64,000 nucleotides of DNA from Bacteroidia bacterium (GTDB lineage Bacteria > Bacteroidota > Bacteroidia > Flavobacteriales > Flavobacteriaceae), in NCBI GenBank assembly GCA_030427585.1, contig JAUIBW010000012.1, forward strand, positions 62,001 through 126,000, read 5' to 3'. The notes beneath the pieces are model-generated. The model was not told the origin of the DNA. It saw nothing but the letters and a program-made list of their open reading frames with translations, and ran no database searches. The position numbers and the translations under genes were made by a program. Positions 1 through 10,230 of this stretch are shown here, piece after piece; positions within the stretch are counted from its first letter, which is position 1, and each line of letters starts with the position of its first letter.

Positions 1-97
1 ACAAAAAAGTAAGAATTGACTAAGAAATACTTCTGTATATGACTCTTTTTACTTTATTATTTTGTGAGAATTTTGATAAATTATAAAATTTTGAAGT

Positions 98-775
98 GTG
101 AAAATTGACAAGGCCCTCGAAGCTATTGAAGCGCTAGGTGATAATCATGTTGCTACTAGCGCTACCACTCCTCTTAGAGAAGATGCCTTTAAACTTAGTG
201 ATTCCGAAAAAATTGCTTTGATTAAAGAAGATGTAAAACATATTATGGAAACTCTGGGACTAGATCTAACAGATGATAGTCTTAAAGGTACTCCTCAACG
301 TGTAGCAAAAATGTTTGTAAATGAGATTTTTTCGGGCCTCCATCCTCAAAGAAAACCAGATGCCTCTACATTTGACAATCATTATAAATACGGAGAGATG
401 TTGGTAGAGAAAAACATCACCGTATATTCTACCTGTGAACATCATTTACTCCCAATTGTTGGTCGCGCCCATGTAGCATATATTTCTAATGGCACCGTAG
501 TTGGATTATCCAAAATGAATCGTATTGTTGACTATTATGCAAAACGTCCACAAGTACAGGAGCGTCTAACTATGCAAATTGTTCAAGATTTACAAGTAGT
601 TCTAGGAACAAAGGATGTCGCTTGTGTTATCGATGCAAAACATTTATGTGTTAATTCACGAGGAATCAGAGATATAGAAAGCAGTACAGTTACCAGCGAG
701 TTTGGCGGTAAATTTAAAGAACAGTCTGTAAAAAGAGAATTTTTGGATTATATCAAACTAGACACTACCTTTTAA
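98..775 (+). CDS. folE: GTP cyclohydrolase I
   Basis: Converts GTP to 7,8-dihydroneopterin triphosphate, the first step of folate and pterin synthesis, in the cytosol. The 225-residue protein has the family's CEHH motif (C113, H116) and a second cysteine C184 in HLCVNSRG, which together form the catalytic zinc site, and the SKMNRIVDYYAKRPQVQE core. The length is normal for the family with a Flavobacteriia-type N-terminal extension of about 40 residues. The start is GTG; no better ATG occurs before the conserved region. It is followed after 38 bp by cysS and probably shares its transcript. Confidence 0.95.
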   Translation: MKIDKALEAIEALGDNHVATSATTPLREDAFKLSDSEKIALIKEDVKHIMETLGLDLTDDSLKGTPQRVAKMFVNEIFSGLHPQRKPDASTFDNHYKYGEMLVEKNITVYSTCEHHLLPIVGRAHVAYISNGTVVGLSKMNRIVDYYAKRPQVQERLTMQIVQDLQVVLGTKDVACVIDAKHLCVNSRGIRDIESSTVTSEFGGKFKEQSVKREFLDYIKLDTTF

Positions 776-813
776 TTTTATTTTCAACAAAATCATAAGC
801 ATCACTCTACATC

Positions 814-2310
814 ATGGCAGCAACTTCGTTGTATAAAACTCAGGAATTAAAAATCTATAATTCTATTTCAGGTAAAAAAGAAACATTTAAATCTATTATA
901 GAAGGTAATATAGGAATGTATGTCTGTGGCCCTACGGTTTATAGCAATGTACACTTAGGAAACTGTCGTACATTTATTTCTTTTGATTTAGTATTTAGGT
1001 ACCTGAAACATTTAGGGTATAAAGTTCGCTATGTTAGAAATATTACGGATGCCGGTCATCTTGAAAATGATGCAGATGAGGGTGAGGATAAAGTGGCTAA
1101 AAAAGCAAGGTTAGAGGAATTAGAACCCATGGAAATCGTGCAGCGATATACCCTAGACTTTCATCATGTTATGTCTAAATTTAATACAATATCGCCAAGT
1201 ATAGAACCTACGGCAACAGGACACATTGTAGAGCAAATTGAAATTATCAAAACCATTATTGATAATGGCTTTGCATATATATCTAATGGTTCTGTATATT
1301 TTGATGTTCAAAAATTTAATGAAACCAATCATTACGGAAAGTTAAGCGGGCGTAATCTCGAGGATATGATTGCAAATACCCGCGAATTATCCGCTCAAAG
1401 TGACAAAAAGAATCCCCAGGATTTTGCGCTTTGGAAAAAAGCAGAACCCCAACACATTATGCGTTGGCCATCTCCGTGGAGTGATGGTTTCCCTGGTTGG
1501 CACCTAGAGTGTACTGTAATGAGTACTAAATATCTTGGTGAGCGATTCGATATTCACGGAGGAGGAATGGATTTAAAATTTCCCCATCATGAGTGTGAAA
1601 TTGCACAGGGAGAAGCCGCTTGCGGTCAAACTCCTGTAAATTATTGGATGCATGCTAATATGCTTACTCTTAATGGTAAAAAAATGTCTAAATCCACAGG
1701 AAATACTATATCTCCGGGAGAATTATTTTCGGGAAATAATGATTTTTTAAATAAACCATTTGACCCAACCATTGTTCGGTTTTTTATGCTTCAGGCACAT
1801 TACAGAAGTATCTTAGATTTTTCTAATGATGCATTAGAAGCTTCAGAAAAAGGTTTTTATAAATTGATAGACGCAATACAAACAATCGATAGACTGTCAG
1901 TTAGTGCAACTACCGAAGGATTTGATGTACAAAACTGGAGGCAGGAATGTTATGACGCGATGAATGATGATTTTAATAGTCCTATCCTTATTGCGAAATT
2001 ATTCGATGCTGTTAAATTTGTAAATACTGTTAAAGAACAAAAGGCTACAATTTCTGCCTCTGATCTTGAATTATTAAGTAAAACTATACATAGTTTTGTT
2101 TTCGACGTTCTTGGATTAGTGAATATAAACGAAACTGCTTCTGATATAAGCGATAAGCTTTCTGGAGCTGTAGAATTATTGATCAACTTAAGAGCAGAAG
2201 CAAGAGCCAATAAAGATTTTGCCACTAGTGATAAAATTAGAGATGAACTTATCGAAATTGGCATTCAGCTTAAGGATGGCAGGGATGGTACTAGTTTTTC
2301 GTTAAATTAA
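814..2310 (+). CDS. cysS: Cysteinyl-tRNA synthetase
   Basis: Charges tRNA-Cys with cysteine. Class I signatures are present: zinc ligand C38 in YVCGPTVYS, the HIGH-type motif HLGN at residues 47-50, and KMSKS at residues 290-294. The zinc-site stretch HHECEIAQ follows [10 protein letters not shown]. At 498 residues the length is normal. It sits between folE and yidD, with only 6 bp to the latter. Confidence 0.96.
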   Translation: MAATSLYKTQELKIYNSISGKKETFKSIIEGNIGMYVCGPTVYSNVHLGNCRTFISFDLVFRYLKHLGYKVRYVRNITDAGHLENDADEGEDKVAKKARLEELEPMEIVQRYTLDFHHVMSKFNTISPSIEPTATGHIVEQIEIIKTIIDNGFAYISNGSVYFDVQKFNETNHYGKLSGRNLEDMIANTRELSAQSDKKNPQDFALWKKAEPQHIMRWPSPWSDGFPGWHLECTVMSTKYLGERFDIHGGGMDLKFPHHECEIAQGEAACGQTPVNYWMHANMLTLNGKKMSKSTGNTISPGELFSGNNDFLNKPFDPTIVRFFMLQAHYRSILDFSNDALEASEKGFYKLIDAIQTIDRLSVSATTEGFDVQNWRQECYDAMNDDFNSPILIAKLFDAVKFVNTVKEQKATISASDLELLSKTIHSFVFDVLGLVNINETASDISDKLSGAVELLINLRAEARANKDFATSDKIRDELIEIGIQLKDGRDGTSFSLN

Positions 2311-2316
2311 ACCATT

Positions 2317-2589
2317 TTGGCTTTTAAGACCACCATAAAACAAGTTTTAATATTTCCATTTGTGGTATTGGTAAAGTTGTATCAAAACCTGATATCACCG
2401 TTAACTCCAGCTACCTGCCGTTATCAACCTACTTGTTCACATTATACTCTTGAAGCATTACAAAAACATGGGCTTTTTAAAGGAGGAATGCTTTCAATTA
2501 AGCGTATTTTTAGTTGTCACCCCTGGGGAGGTAGTGGATATGATCCTGTTCCTGATGTTGATAATGAATCCATAAAAAGTGAATCATAA
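2317..2589 (+). CDS. yidD: Membrane protein insertion efficiency factor YidD
   Basis: Small amphipathic inner-membrane-associated protein that assists YidC-dependent insertion. The 90 residues carry the complete family pattern: [21 protein letters not shown], then HYTLEAL, then [17 protein letters not shown], including the three conserved cysteines. The start codon is TTG and lies 6 bp after the cysS stop, indicating translational coupling. No ATG start is available upstream of the conserved core. Confidence 0.92.
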   Translation: MAFKTTIKQVLIFPFVVLVKLYQNLISPLTPATCRYQPTCSHYTLEALQKHGLFKGGMLSIKRIFSCHPWGGSGYDPVPDVDNESIKSES

Positions 2590-2706
2590 AGATTCTTTCA
2601 TCATAATTGTATTTATAAAACGAATGGTCATTTTTTCAATATATGAATATGTAATACGTTTCTCATATAAATACCTATATTTACTTTTAAAAAATAAAAC
2701 TTGCGC

Positions 2707-3636
2707 ATGATATTTACAAAAATAACCTGGAATCCAGTTGAGGGAATAGATCTCGGCTTTTTTGTTATCCGTTTTTACAGCTTAATGTTTGTAATTGCCT
2801 TTACACTAGGGTGGTACCTAATGAAAAAAATCTATATCCGGGAGAATATCTCTATGGAAAAACTAGATTCTGTATTTATATATGCCGTTATCGGTACATT
2901 ATTAGGTGCCAGATTAGGGCACGTATTTTTTTATGACTGGGATTATTATAAGAATAATCTTTTAGAAATTCTTTTACCCTTTAGGTTTAAGCCAGCGTTT
3001 GAGTTTATAGGTTTTCAAGGATTAGCAAGCCATGGAGCTGCTATTGCTTTTATAATTGCAATGTACTATTACTCTAAAAAAGTATTACACAAACATCCGC
3101 TTTGGGTTTTAGATAGAGTTACCATTCCCGCAGCATTTGGAGGTATTTTTGTTCGATTAGGAAATTTCTTTAACTCTGAGATTATTGGAAAAGAATCTGG
3201 TGATTCTTTTTTTGGAGTAAAGTTTATACGCGATGGTATAAGTAAAAGAGAAGCTTTAAAAGAAACCGGAATGGATAGCGTTAATAAAGCGTATTCTGCA
3301 ATCGTAGAAAACCCTAAATTCTCTAACCTTCTAGAAGCTATTCCGTATCGTCATCCGGCTCAATTATATGAAGCTTTCGGGTATATATTTGTATCTCTTA
3401 TCTTATGGTGGATTTATTGGAAAACTGATAAACGAAAAAATAGTGGATTTCTTTTCGGAATGTATTTGATCTTAATATTTACAGTACGTTTTATTGTAGA
3501 ATACGTTAAAGCAAGTCAAGGAGGTTTTGAAAATGCTTTAGGTTTACTATCAACAGGGCAATGGCTTAGTATCCCTTTTATTATTGTTGGTTTGTATTTT
3601 GTAATACGATCCCGAAATAAAACAGAAGTTAATTAA
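2707..3636 (+). CDS. lgt: Prolipoprotein diacylglyceryl transferase
   Basis: Transfers diacylglycerol to the lipobox cysteine of prelipoproteins at the inner membrane. Multi-pass membrane protein with the Lgt signatures SHGAAIAF, the GRxGNFxNxE-type stretch VRLGNFFNSEIIG, and RHPAQLYEA near the last helices. The frame is open from a TTG at 2701, but the ATG at 2707 is the more likely start. About 309 residues, a little longer than E. coli Lgt because of an insert around KEALKETGMDSVNKAY. It ends at a terminator shared with the convergent prfA. Confidence 0.94.
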   Translation: MIFTKITWNPVEGIDLGFFVIRFYSLMFVIAFTLGWYLMKKIYIRENISMEKLDSVFIYAVIGTLLGARLGHVFFYDWDYYKNNLLEILLPFRFKPAFEFIGFQGLASHGAAIAFIIAMYYYSKKVLHKHPLWVLDRVTIPAAFGGIFVRLGNFFNSEIIGKESGDSFFGVKFIRDGISKREALKETGMDSVNKAYSAIVENPKFSNLLEAIPYRHPAQLYEAFGYIFVSLILWWIYWKTDKRKNSGFLFGMYLILIFTVRFIVEYVKASQGGFENALGLLSTGQWLSIPFIIVGLYFVIRSRNKTEVN

Positions 3637-3650
3637 ACAGAAAATAGTAT

Positions 3651-3685
3651 AAAAAAATCCGATGTATTGTACATCGGATTTTTTT
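3651..3685. terminator. Bidirectional terminator between lgt and prfA
   Basis: Perfect 16-bp inverted repeat (3651-3666 with 3670-3685) around a 3-nt loop, with an A-run on one side and a T-run on the other. It can end transcription of lgt (+) and prfA (-). Confidence 0.9.
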
Positions 3686-3702
3686 ATACGTTTAGTTTTA
3701 TT

Positions 3703-4779
3703 TTAAAAAATCTCGTTAGATTCTTTTAGTTTTTCTGTATTAGCTACTAACTGAAGTTCATCGATAATTTTCTGAATATCCCCATCTATAATATTACCTA
3801 AGTCATATAAGGTTAAGCCAATACGATGATCAGTTACCCTACCTTGCGGATAGTTGTAGGTTCTAATTTTTGCAGAACGATCTCCCGAGGAAACCATACT
3901 TTTACGTTTCTCAGAATCTGCTGCTTGTTTTTTCTCCAATTCTAAATCATATAATCGAGAACGTAATACTTTTAATGCTTTTTCGAGGTTTTTATGCGAC
4001 GATTTCTGATCCTGGCAACTTACAATCATTCCCGTTGGTTCATGATGTAATTTGATTGCCGAATATGTAGTATTTACAGACTGCCCTCCTGGTCCTGTAG
4101 AAGTAGTACGTTCTATACGTACTTCTTGCATATCGAGTTCGATATCAAACTCTTCTGCTTCAGGCAAAACCATTACGGTTGCAGCACTGGTATGTACTCG
4201 ACCTTGTGTTTCGGTCTGAGGAACTCGTTGTACACGATGTACACCAGCTTCAAACTTTAATGTTCCGTAAACATCTTCACCATTAACTTCAAAAATAATC
4301 TCTTTATAACCACCACTGGTTCCTTCATTAAGATCTACAACACTGGTACTCCACCCTTTACCTTCACAATACTTAGTGTACATCCTAAACAAATCTCCTG
4401 CAAAAATACTTGCTTCGTCACCTCCTGTTCCTGCACGAATTTCGACCACACAGTTCTTAGCATCTTCGGGATCTTTTGGAACAAGCATAAAACGAATTTT
4501 TTCTTCCAAACCAGGTAATTCTTCTTTAGCTTCTTCTAGTTGCATTTTGGCCATTTCTACCATCTCTGCGTCACTTCCATCTGCAATAATTTCCTCGGCT
4601 TCCTGTTGATTATTAGTGAGCTCTATGTATCGCTCTCTTTCATCCATTAGCGCTTTGAGATCTTTATATTCTTTATTAAGCTGTATGTACTTTTTTTGAT
4701 CTGCAATAATATCTGGTTGAATGATTAAATCACTCACTTCATCAAATCGTTGCTTTACAATATTTAATTTATCAATCAT
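3703..4779 (-). CDS. prfA: Peptide chain release factor 1
   Basis: Terminates translation at UAA and UAG codons. The 358-residue protein has the peptidyl-hydrolysis motif GGQ in TGPGGQSVN and the codon-reading PxT motif as PQT in [10 protein letters not shown], which marks RF1 rather than RF2. The N-terminal helical domain and the C-terminal [10 protein letters not shown] region are intact. Monocistronic on the minus strand, convergent with lgt. Confidence 0.96.
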   Translation of the reverse strand: MIDKLNIVKQRFDEVSDLIIQPDIIADQKKYIQLNKEYKDLKALMDERERYIELTNNQQEAEEIIADGSDAEMVEMAKMQLEEAKEELPGLEEKIRFMLVPKDPEDAKNCVVEIRAGTGGDEASIFAGDLFRMYTKYCEGKGWSTSVVDLNEGTSGGYKEIIFEVNGEDVYGTLKFEAGVHRVQRVPQTETQGRVHTSAATVMVLPEAEEFDIELDMQEVRIERTTSTGPGGQSVNTTYSAIKLHHEPTGMIVSCQDQKSSHKNLEKALKVLRSRLYDLELEKKQAADSEKRKSMVSSGDRSAKIRTYNYPQGRVTDHRIGLTLYDLGNIIDGDIQKIIDELQLVANTEKLKESNEIF

Positions 4780-4916
4780 AGTGTATTCTTCCTAATCTGT
4801 AGAATTTACAAAAGTAAGCTTTTTTGTCTAAAACCCATACCAACCTTATGAATCTAAATTTTCAATTTCTTCTTAAAAAAATGTATTTTTATGTTAAGGT
4901 GAAAGAATATAGATTT

Positions 4917-5297
4917 ATGTACCAAAAACTTTATGTTTTAAAATGGTTGTTTACCGTTGCTGTTTTATTTGGCATAGGAGAATATTCTAATTACACGCAG
5001 CCTGTTGATTTTAAAGGAACTATTGAAGTACTGATTTTGTCTGAAGAGTTCTCTTCACCTCAAAATAGTATTCTTTTTACTGATGTTATCGATCCAGAAA
5101 AAAGCAGTTATTCTCTATACATCGAACATAAGTATTTGGTTTTATTATCATTAAACCAGACTAAGCTTAATAGGGTATTCAAAAAAAATCAATCTGTTTT
5201 TGTTAGTTTGTATAACAAACATAAAATAATTAGCACTTCGCACAATTCTTCTTACAGCAATAAAGAAGATATTTTTCATTTCAGTTTTATAGGATAA
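4917..5297 (+). CDS. Unrecognised single-pass membrane or secreted protein
   Basis: I do not recognise this family. The frame is open from a TTG at 4824, but that would place the start directly beside the divergent prfA start. ATGs at 4881 and 4917 are better, and I take 4917. The product (about 126 residues) has one hydrophobic segment near its N-terminus (VLKWLFTVAVLFGIGEY), followed by a polar, beta-rich region of about 100 residues. It may be a lineage-specific envelope protein. Confidence 0.55.
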   Translation: MYQKLYVLKWLFTVAVLFGIGEYSNYTQPVDFKGTIEVLILSEEFSSPQNSILFTDVIDPEKSSYSLYIEHKYLVLLSLNQTKLNRVFKKNQSVFVSLYNKHKIISTSHNSSYSNKEDIFHFSFIG

Positions 5298-5390
5298 AAC
5301 CTTATCCCGCCTATTTGTTTATAAATAATCTATTAACAACCTATTTATTTCTTACCAATAGAAATGAACGAGCATTACTAATTCCTTGAA

Positions 5391-5585
5391 ATGAAAAAAT
5401 TCAAAAAAACACTAAGACGCATAGCCTTGATCATATTTATTATAATGGCTTCTTTACTTCCTGTTCCTGTTTTTCTTCAAAAGAAAGATGGAAAGTTTGA
5501 TGATGATCATATTATTGAGCATGTAGATGTAAAAGAAGATGACACAGAAGCAAAAACAAAAGTCATCACTACATTTAAATCATAA
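5391..5585 (+). CDS. Small membrane-anchored hypothetical protein
   Basis: 64 residues: a basic N-terminus (KKFKKTLRR), a hydrophobic helix (IALIIFIIMASLLPVPVFL), then a highly acidic tail rich in Asp and Glu. The positive-inside pattern suggests an inner-membrane anchor with an external acidic tail. An ATG start is present; the gene lies 93 bp after the previous unknown gene and before a hairpin at 5648. No function can be assigned. Confidence 0.5.
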   Translation: MKKFKKTLRRIALIIFIIMASLLPVPVFLQKKDGKFDDDHIIEHVDVKEDDTEAKTKVITTFKS

Positions 5586-5647
5586 AGGCTTATTTTTTTA
5601 GCACATGACAAAACAACAACAAAGATTTAAATTATACGTTTTATTAG

Positions 5648-5676
5648 ACCTCACAGGTTTAAGAAACCTGTGGGGT
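5648..5676. terminator. Hairpin with CACAGGTTT/AAACCTGTG arms
   Basis: 13-bp arms (5648-5660 and 5664-5676) around a 3-nt loop, one G-U pair on the RNA level. No long T-run follows, so it may be a weak terminator or a dispersed palindromic element; CACAGGTTT-type palindromes recur between genes in flavobacterial genomes (from memory, not checked). Confidence 0.5.
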
Positions 5677-5736
5677 ATTTATATTTTCAACACAACAACT
5701 TCTACCAATTTAAAGACAAAGCTTAATCCAGAACTA

Positions 5737-7296
5737 CTAATGTATTCCTGCCATTAATTTTTTGATAATTGGTGAAATTAGAATAGCAACTATTCCTATT
5801 CCTATAGTAATAACTCCAAAATTGGCATATACAGATACATAAGAATATAATTGCTGAAAAGCTTCTGTATTATTACCTTCTACCAACGTATTGGATAACC
5901 CAGTAATTGCCTCGCTAATGGTTCCTGAGAGGCCTTCTGAGAAAATACTAGCTTCTCCTTCTTTTACAGTTGTAAGCTTTGCTATTTTTCCTGCAAAAAA
6001 ATGCCCATAGAAATTTGCCGAAAACCAAACTCCCATAATGAAAGTAACATATTTTACCGGTGATAGTTCTGTTATTTTAGAAAGCCCAATTGGAGATAAG
6101 AATAATTCTCCTACAGTTAGCACAAGGTACCCAAAAATCAAATAAAACATTGGGGTTCTGGCATACTCATCAACTTCTTGAGCAGACATCCCAAAAATTA
6201 GAAATCCCAATCCCAGGAACAACATACCCAAGCCAAATTTAACAGCCGAATTAGGGTTTGCCTTTTTCTTGCTCAAAAATGTCCATAGTAGTGCAAAAGG
6301 AATTGCTAATACCACTATCCATGTAGAGTTTATACTATTAGTTTGTGCCGCATTAATCCCGATAAGATTTACATTTCTATCTGCAAATAATGTAAGTGAG
6401 CTTCCGGCTTGCTCAAATACTGCTGCAAACAAAGCATACAAGCTAGTAAAATATACTGCAACCAATAACCTTTTTCGTTCTTTGATTGATACTTTTGTTA
6501 AAATATAGGTTATATATCCTATCAAAAATAGAGTTGCAATCCAGACCAGATAATGTTCAAATTCATTAAATCTCACGATTAAAGCAAATACCGGAACGGA
6601 TAACCATGCCAAAAACCATATTCGATCCCCTTTATTAAGACCATATATTTTCTTTTCATAGTTCTTGATATCGGGTACTAGTCCTTTATCTCCAAAAACA
6701 GCTAGTTGTGTTCCGCGTTTAAAAACTAAAAGTCCAACCAACATTCCTATTCCTGCTAGTAAAAATCCATAGTGCCACCCGTATAGTTCGGCAAGCCAGG
6801 CACACATTAAAGGAGCTATAGCTCCTCCCAGGTTAATCCCCAGATAAAAAATTGTAAATCCAGAATCTCTTCTTCTATCTCCTTCTTCATACAATGTACC
6901 TACCATTGTTGATATATTGGGTTTAAAAAAACCATTACCAACGATTATTAAAGCTAGCGAGCCATAGAAAAAAACTGGGGTTTCAATAGTTAGAAAAAAA
7001 TGGCCTGCTGCCATTAAAACGCCTCCAAGGATGATTGATTTTCTATATCCAATATATCTATCTGCTATAATACCACCAATCATGGGGGTGACATAGACTA
7101 GTGACATGTATGCCGCCATTACTCCAAACGATTTGTCATCAGAATATAGAAGATGTTTAGTCATGTACAACACCAAAAGTGCTTTCATACCGTAAAAAGA
7201 AAACCGTTCCCATAATTCTGCAAAAAACAGATATAATAATCCTTTAGGGTGTCCGAATACTTCCTGCCTATTTACTTCAGTTTGATCTGAGTTCAT
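5737..7296 (-). CDS. POT/PTR-family proton-coupled peptide transporter
   Basis: Imports di- and tripeptides with protons across the inner membrane. The 519-residue protein has about 12-14 hydrophobic segments, the family signature ELWERFSFYGMKA with the ExxER proton motif at E27, E30 and R31, and the second PTR signature around GGIIADRYIGYRKSIILGG and FTIFYLGINLG. Monocistronic with a long gap upstream. Resembles DtpT-type transporters. Confidence 0.9.
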   Translation of the reverse strand: MNSDQTEVNRQEVFGHPKGLLYLFFAELWERFSFYGMKALLVLYMTKHLLYSDDKSFGVMAAYMSLVYVTPMIGGIIADRYIGYRKSIILGGVLMAAGHFFLTIETPVFFYGSLALIIVGNGFFKPNISTMVGTLYEEGDRRRDSGFTIFYLGINLGGAIAPLMCAWLAELYGWHYGFLLAGIGMLVGLLVFKRGTQLAVFGDKGLVPDIKNYEKKIYGLNKGDRIWFLAWLSVPVFALIVRFNEFEHYLVWIATLFLIGYITYILTKVSIKERKRLLVAVYFTSLYALFAAVFEQAGSSLTLFADRNVNLIGINAAQTNSINSTWIVVLAIPFALLWTFLSKKKANPNSAVKFGLGMLFLGLGFLIFGMSAQEVDEYARTPMFYLIFGYLVLTVGELFLSPIGLSKITELSPVKYVTFIMGVWFSANFYGHFFAGKIAKLTTVKEGEASIFSEGLSGTISEAITGLSNTLVEGNNTEAFQQLYSYVSVYANFGVITIGIGIVAILISPIIKKLMAGIH

Positions 7297-7431
7297 GTTA
7301 TGTGTTTAAAATTATTTTAAACACAAAGCATCAATAGTTTATGAATAACTGAAAGGAAAGTTCTAAAAAATAGTAATTTATATCAAATTGTTATTCTCTA
7401 ACAAGTAGTTACAAATAATTACAATTTATAT

Positions 7432-8541
7432 TTATGAAGTTTTATTGAACTCTTCTAGTAGTGTTTGGTCAATACTAATATTTTCGGGTATAACCCGAAG
7501 CCTGTATTTTCCTTGCCCCATAAATGTGAACAAGTCTTTTCTTTCTAGTTGTGACACAGGCTGCAATCGAAGTATAGTATTTATATTTTCTATAATTCTG
7601 CTTAAATAGGTTTGGCTCTTTATTTCGCCTCCAGAATTCACTACCAAATACTGCCCTTCTCCTGCTTCATATTTCCTTTTTACAGCAAACCTTAATAAGT
7701 TTTTGTATTGTGTAGTTTTGGAACCAAAATCTATGGTTTTATCATAAATCTCCTTAGATGGGATTGTTATTTTAACCAGTGCCCAATCCATAAATTTAAT
7801 AGTCATCTCACTGGGTTTAGGTGTTAATGCCAATTGAATAACCCAACTTGTAGCCAATACCAGAAAAACAGAAATAAACGTTGTTTTAGCAATAATCTTT
7901 ATTAAATGGCCATATAATTCATTACTCATTACCACAAAAACATCTGGCATTTGTGAGATTAACATTAATAAAAAAGCTAACACAGAGATAATGGCTACTA
8001 GTCTTAGCCCTCGATTCATGAAAGTTCTATAAAACGAAACAATGAGTAACCAGGTGAGCAAACAAGAAAACATCAAATCTGGCACACTACTAATTCGTAT
8101 TCCGTTTATCACCGGAGTATCTTTAAATGTTTGAATCAAAGCAAAAGTCACAATAGAAACTACTACTGCTATACCAATAAGAATAAGGGTATTTCTTTTA
8201 TTTTTTGATAAAAACTGAGGTGCAAAATCAAAGTAAAACAGTGCCATGATTAAAACCAAAGTATTGAGCACCGAAAAAAGGCTATATCCTATATCGTAGA
8301 TAATCGTATCTGTAAACAAAAAAAGGTTTCCCATATAAATCCATCCTCCCGAAAACACCCATACAAATAATGCCAAGCTTAGGTATAACAGACCTTTATC
8401 TATTCTTTTTTGGGAATCATCCTCTTCTAAAAATTGTCTAAAACGCTTCCTTATATTATACCATATAGCCAATAACAATATCCCTCCTATCAAAGCGATA
8501 CATATGTGTGCCAGGCTATAAAACTTAGTAATATCTGACAT
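7432..8541 (-). CDS. Unrecognised polytopic membrane protein with cytosolic tail
   Basis: 369 residues: about seven hydrophobic helices in the first 240 residues, then a soluble C-terminal domain of about 120 residues that begins at KPSEMTIKFMDWALVKITIP. That layout recalls 7TM-type membrane sensors whose soluble part acts in the cytosol, but no kinase, cyclase or DNA-binding motif is visible. Function unknown. Confidence 0.6.
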   Translation of the reverse strand: MSDITKFYSLAHICIALIGGILLLAIWYNIRKRFRQFLEEDDSQKRIDKGLLYLSLALFVWVFSGGWIYMGNLFLFTDTIIYDIGYSLFSVLNTLVLIMALFYFDFAPQFLSKNKRNTLILIGIAVVVSIVTFALIQTFKDTPVINGIRISSVPDLMFSCLLTWLLIVSFYRTFMNRGLRLVAIISVLAFLLMLISQMPDVFVVMSNELYGHLIKIIAKTTFISVFLVLATSWVIQLALTPKPSEMTIKFMDWALVKITIPSKEIYDKTIDFGSKTTQYKNLLRFAVKRKYEAGEGQYLVVNSGGEIKSQTYLSRIIENINTILRLQPVSQLERKDLFTFMGQGKYRLRVIPENISIDQTLLEEFNKTS

Positions 8542-8666
8542 ATCTGATTATCTGAACGATAAAGGTAATCACATATTCGATTTAAAACAAGACTATTTAC
8601 CTTTTGATATGACAATCAAATAATATAGTATTACCAATCAGAAATATGTGGTTATTATGAAATCTT

Positions 8667-9314
8667 TTATGAGCTTACCAGCTTTAAAATACTATCACAG
8701 TGTGTAATGGCTTTTTTGGTTGCACTAATCTGGATGGTATATGCTCCCCCAAGGCTTTGAACAATCCTTTTTAACAAACGAACATCTTCAAAAGGGAACT
8801 CCTTTTTTTTCATTTTATCAAAATCTGAGTTATATATATAATACTTTCCCAAATACTCGCGGTGAATGATTTCCTGCCGCTCATAAGCTTTAGTTACCTT
8901 CTGTAAATCTGAAGAATAATGTTTCTGAATAGATGACTTTAAAGATATATCATTAAAGAGAGTAAAATCTCCAGAATTGACCAGGGTCTTATAAGTGATG
9001 TCTTGAGGAGTAAACTCTATTAGCGGAGAAATGCTAAACACTTTTGTGGTAATTGTATAATTTTCTATAGTAGTATCATTAAGCACTTTTGCAATAGTTT
9101 CGGCTTCTTTTTTATATTTTACTAATGTCTTTAAGTTCTTTGTTAATTCTTCTTTATCGGCAAGGATATCTATCTTTAAATTTTCAAGATACGTGACTCT
9201 AAGATTTTTATCTTTTTTCTCTTCTGCACATTGATTAAGATTAAATGCAATTGTGATACCAACAATAACGATTAGAATTTCTCCTAAGGTATACTGCCAA
9301 TTTATTTTTTTCAT
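8667..9314 (-). CDS. DUF6090-type membrane-anchored protein
   Basis: 215 residues with the opening typical of this Bacteroidota family: a basic start, then TLGEILIVIVGITIAFNLNQCAEEKK as one transmembrane helix that continues into a helical, charged domain. The GEI-(hydrophobic)-GI-IA-N pattern is the recognisable signature. The role is not known for the family. It stands alone between two other minus-strand genes. Confidence 0.65.
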   Translation of the reverse strand: MKKINWQYTLGEILIVIVGITIAFNLNQCAEEKKDKNLRVTYLENLKIDILADKEELTKNLKTLVKYKKEAETIAKVLNDTTIENYTITTKVFSISPLIEFTPQDITYKTLVNSGDFTLFNDISLKSSIQKHYSSDLQKVTKAYERQEIIHREYLGKYYIYNSDFDKMKKKEFPFEDVRLLKRIVQSLGGAYTIQISATKKAITHCDSILKLVSS

Positions 9315-9473
9315 TTGACATCCAGATTAATTATTCAGTAAAAGATAATGATTTAATTTTTATAGTATTAGTAGATCTATATATTTGAAATACTTTTTCT
9401 AAAACCTCATCTGATACCCTACAATAATTCTTAGCATAAACTTAATAGAAAGTAGTATTTAGAAATTCTAACC

Positions 9474-9797
9474 TCAAACAAAATTTTTATAATCTTCTCT
9501 TACTGGGCTAAACGTATCTAAAACACTACAATTAGTCAATGCAACTCCACTATGGGGCACATTTGCAGGGATTACAGCAACAAATCCTTTTTCATAAACA
9601 TTTGTTTCCTCACCTACGGTTAACTCTAGTTTTCCTTCTAAAACTTGTGTTGTTTGTTCATGAATATGAGAATGTAATGGTAAGACCGATCCTTTTTTTA
9701 TTTCCCAAAAAGCAAGGGTTGAATATTCGGTATGAATAAATCTACCTTTAAAACCTTCCATTATCTCTTTTTCTTCGATTTTTGAAATATCTATCAT
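9474..9797 (-). CDS. Cupin-domain protein
   Basis: 107-residue single cupin. Motif 1 reads PLHSHIHEQTTQVLEGKLELTVG (metal-ligand histidines, Glu and Gln) and motif 2 reads VIPANVPHSGVAL with the last histidine ligand. Small stand-alone cupins are isomerases, dioxygenases or sugar-binding proteins; the substrate cannot be told. The 21-bp tandem repeat array lies directly upstream of it, between it and purM. Confidence 0.8.
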   Translation of the reverse strand: MIDISKIEEKEIMEGFKGRFIHTEYSTLAFWEIKKGSVLPLHSHIHEQTTQVLEGKLELTVGEETNVYEKGFVAVIPANVPHSGVALTNCSVLDTFSPVREDYKNFV

Positions 9798-9882
9798 ATG
9801 CTTAGGGATTTAGTTGAATATATTACAGAGATGGTTTAATTTTTTTCTTTACTATAACATGTTTTTTCACAGTGTTTAGGTA

Positions 9883-10218
9883 CTCTTCCACAATGCACAA
9901 TTGCTCTTCCACAATGCACAATTGCTCTTCCACAATGCACAATTGCTCTTCCACAATGCACAATTGCTCTTCCACAATGCACAATTGCTCTTCCACAATA
10001 CACAGTTGCTCTTGCACAATGCACAGTTGCTTTTCCACAATGCACAGTTGCTTTTCCACAATGCACAGTTGCTCTTCCACAATGCACAGTTGCTCTTCCA
10101 CAATGCACAGTTGCTCTTCCACAATGCACAGTTGCTCTTTCACAATGCACAGTTGCTCTTCCACAATGTACAGTTGCTTTTCAACAATGTAAGATTACTC
10201 TTCTACAATGTTTCGTTA
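9883..10218. repeat. 21-bp tandem repeat array, about 16 copies
   Basis: Fourteen clear copies of a 21-bp unit (CTCTTCCACAATGCACARTTG) run from 9883 to 10176 with a few substitutions, followed by two degenerate copies to 10218 and a further decayed one before 9883. Copies 1-5 end in AATTG and copies 6-14 in AGTTG, so the array grew from at least two founder units. Because 21 is a multiple of 3 and the unit lacks stops in most frames, several frames stay open (for example a minus frame giving LCIVEEQ heptads), but none has a convincing start, so I treat the array as non-coding. Confidence 0.95.
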
Positions 10219-10230
10219 TTCTTTTAAAGA

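Noticed and set aside
9883..10218. CRISPR array
   Set aside because: Repeats are directly adjacent without spacers and no cas genes are near.
9823..10227. Five overlapping open frames through the 21-bp repeat, including a minus frame of LCIVEEQ heptads
   Set aside because: They are open only because the repeat unit is a multiple of three without stops; no frame has a ribosome-binding site or non-repeat sequence of any length.
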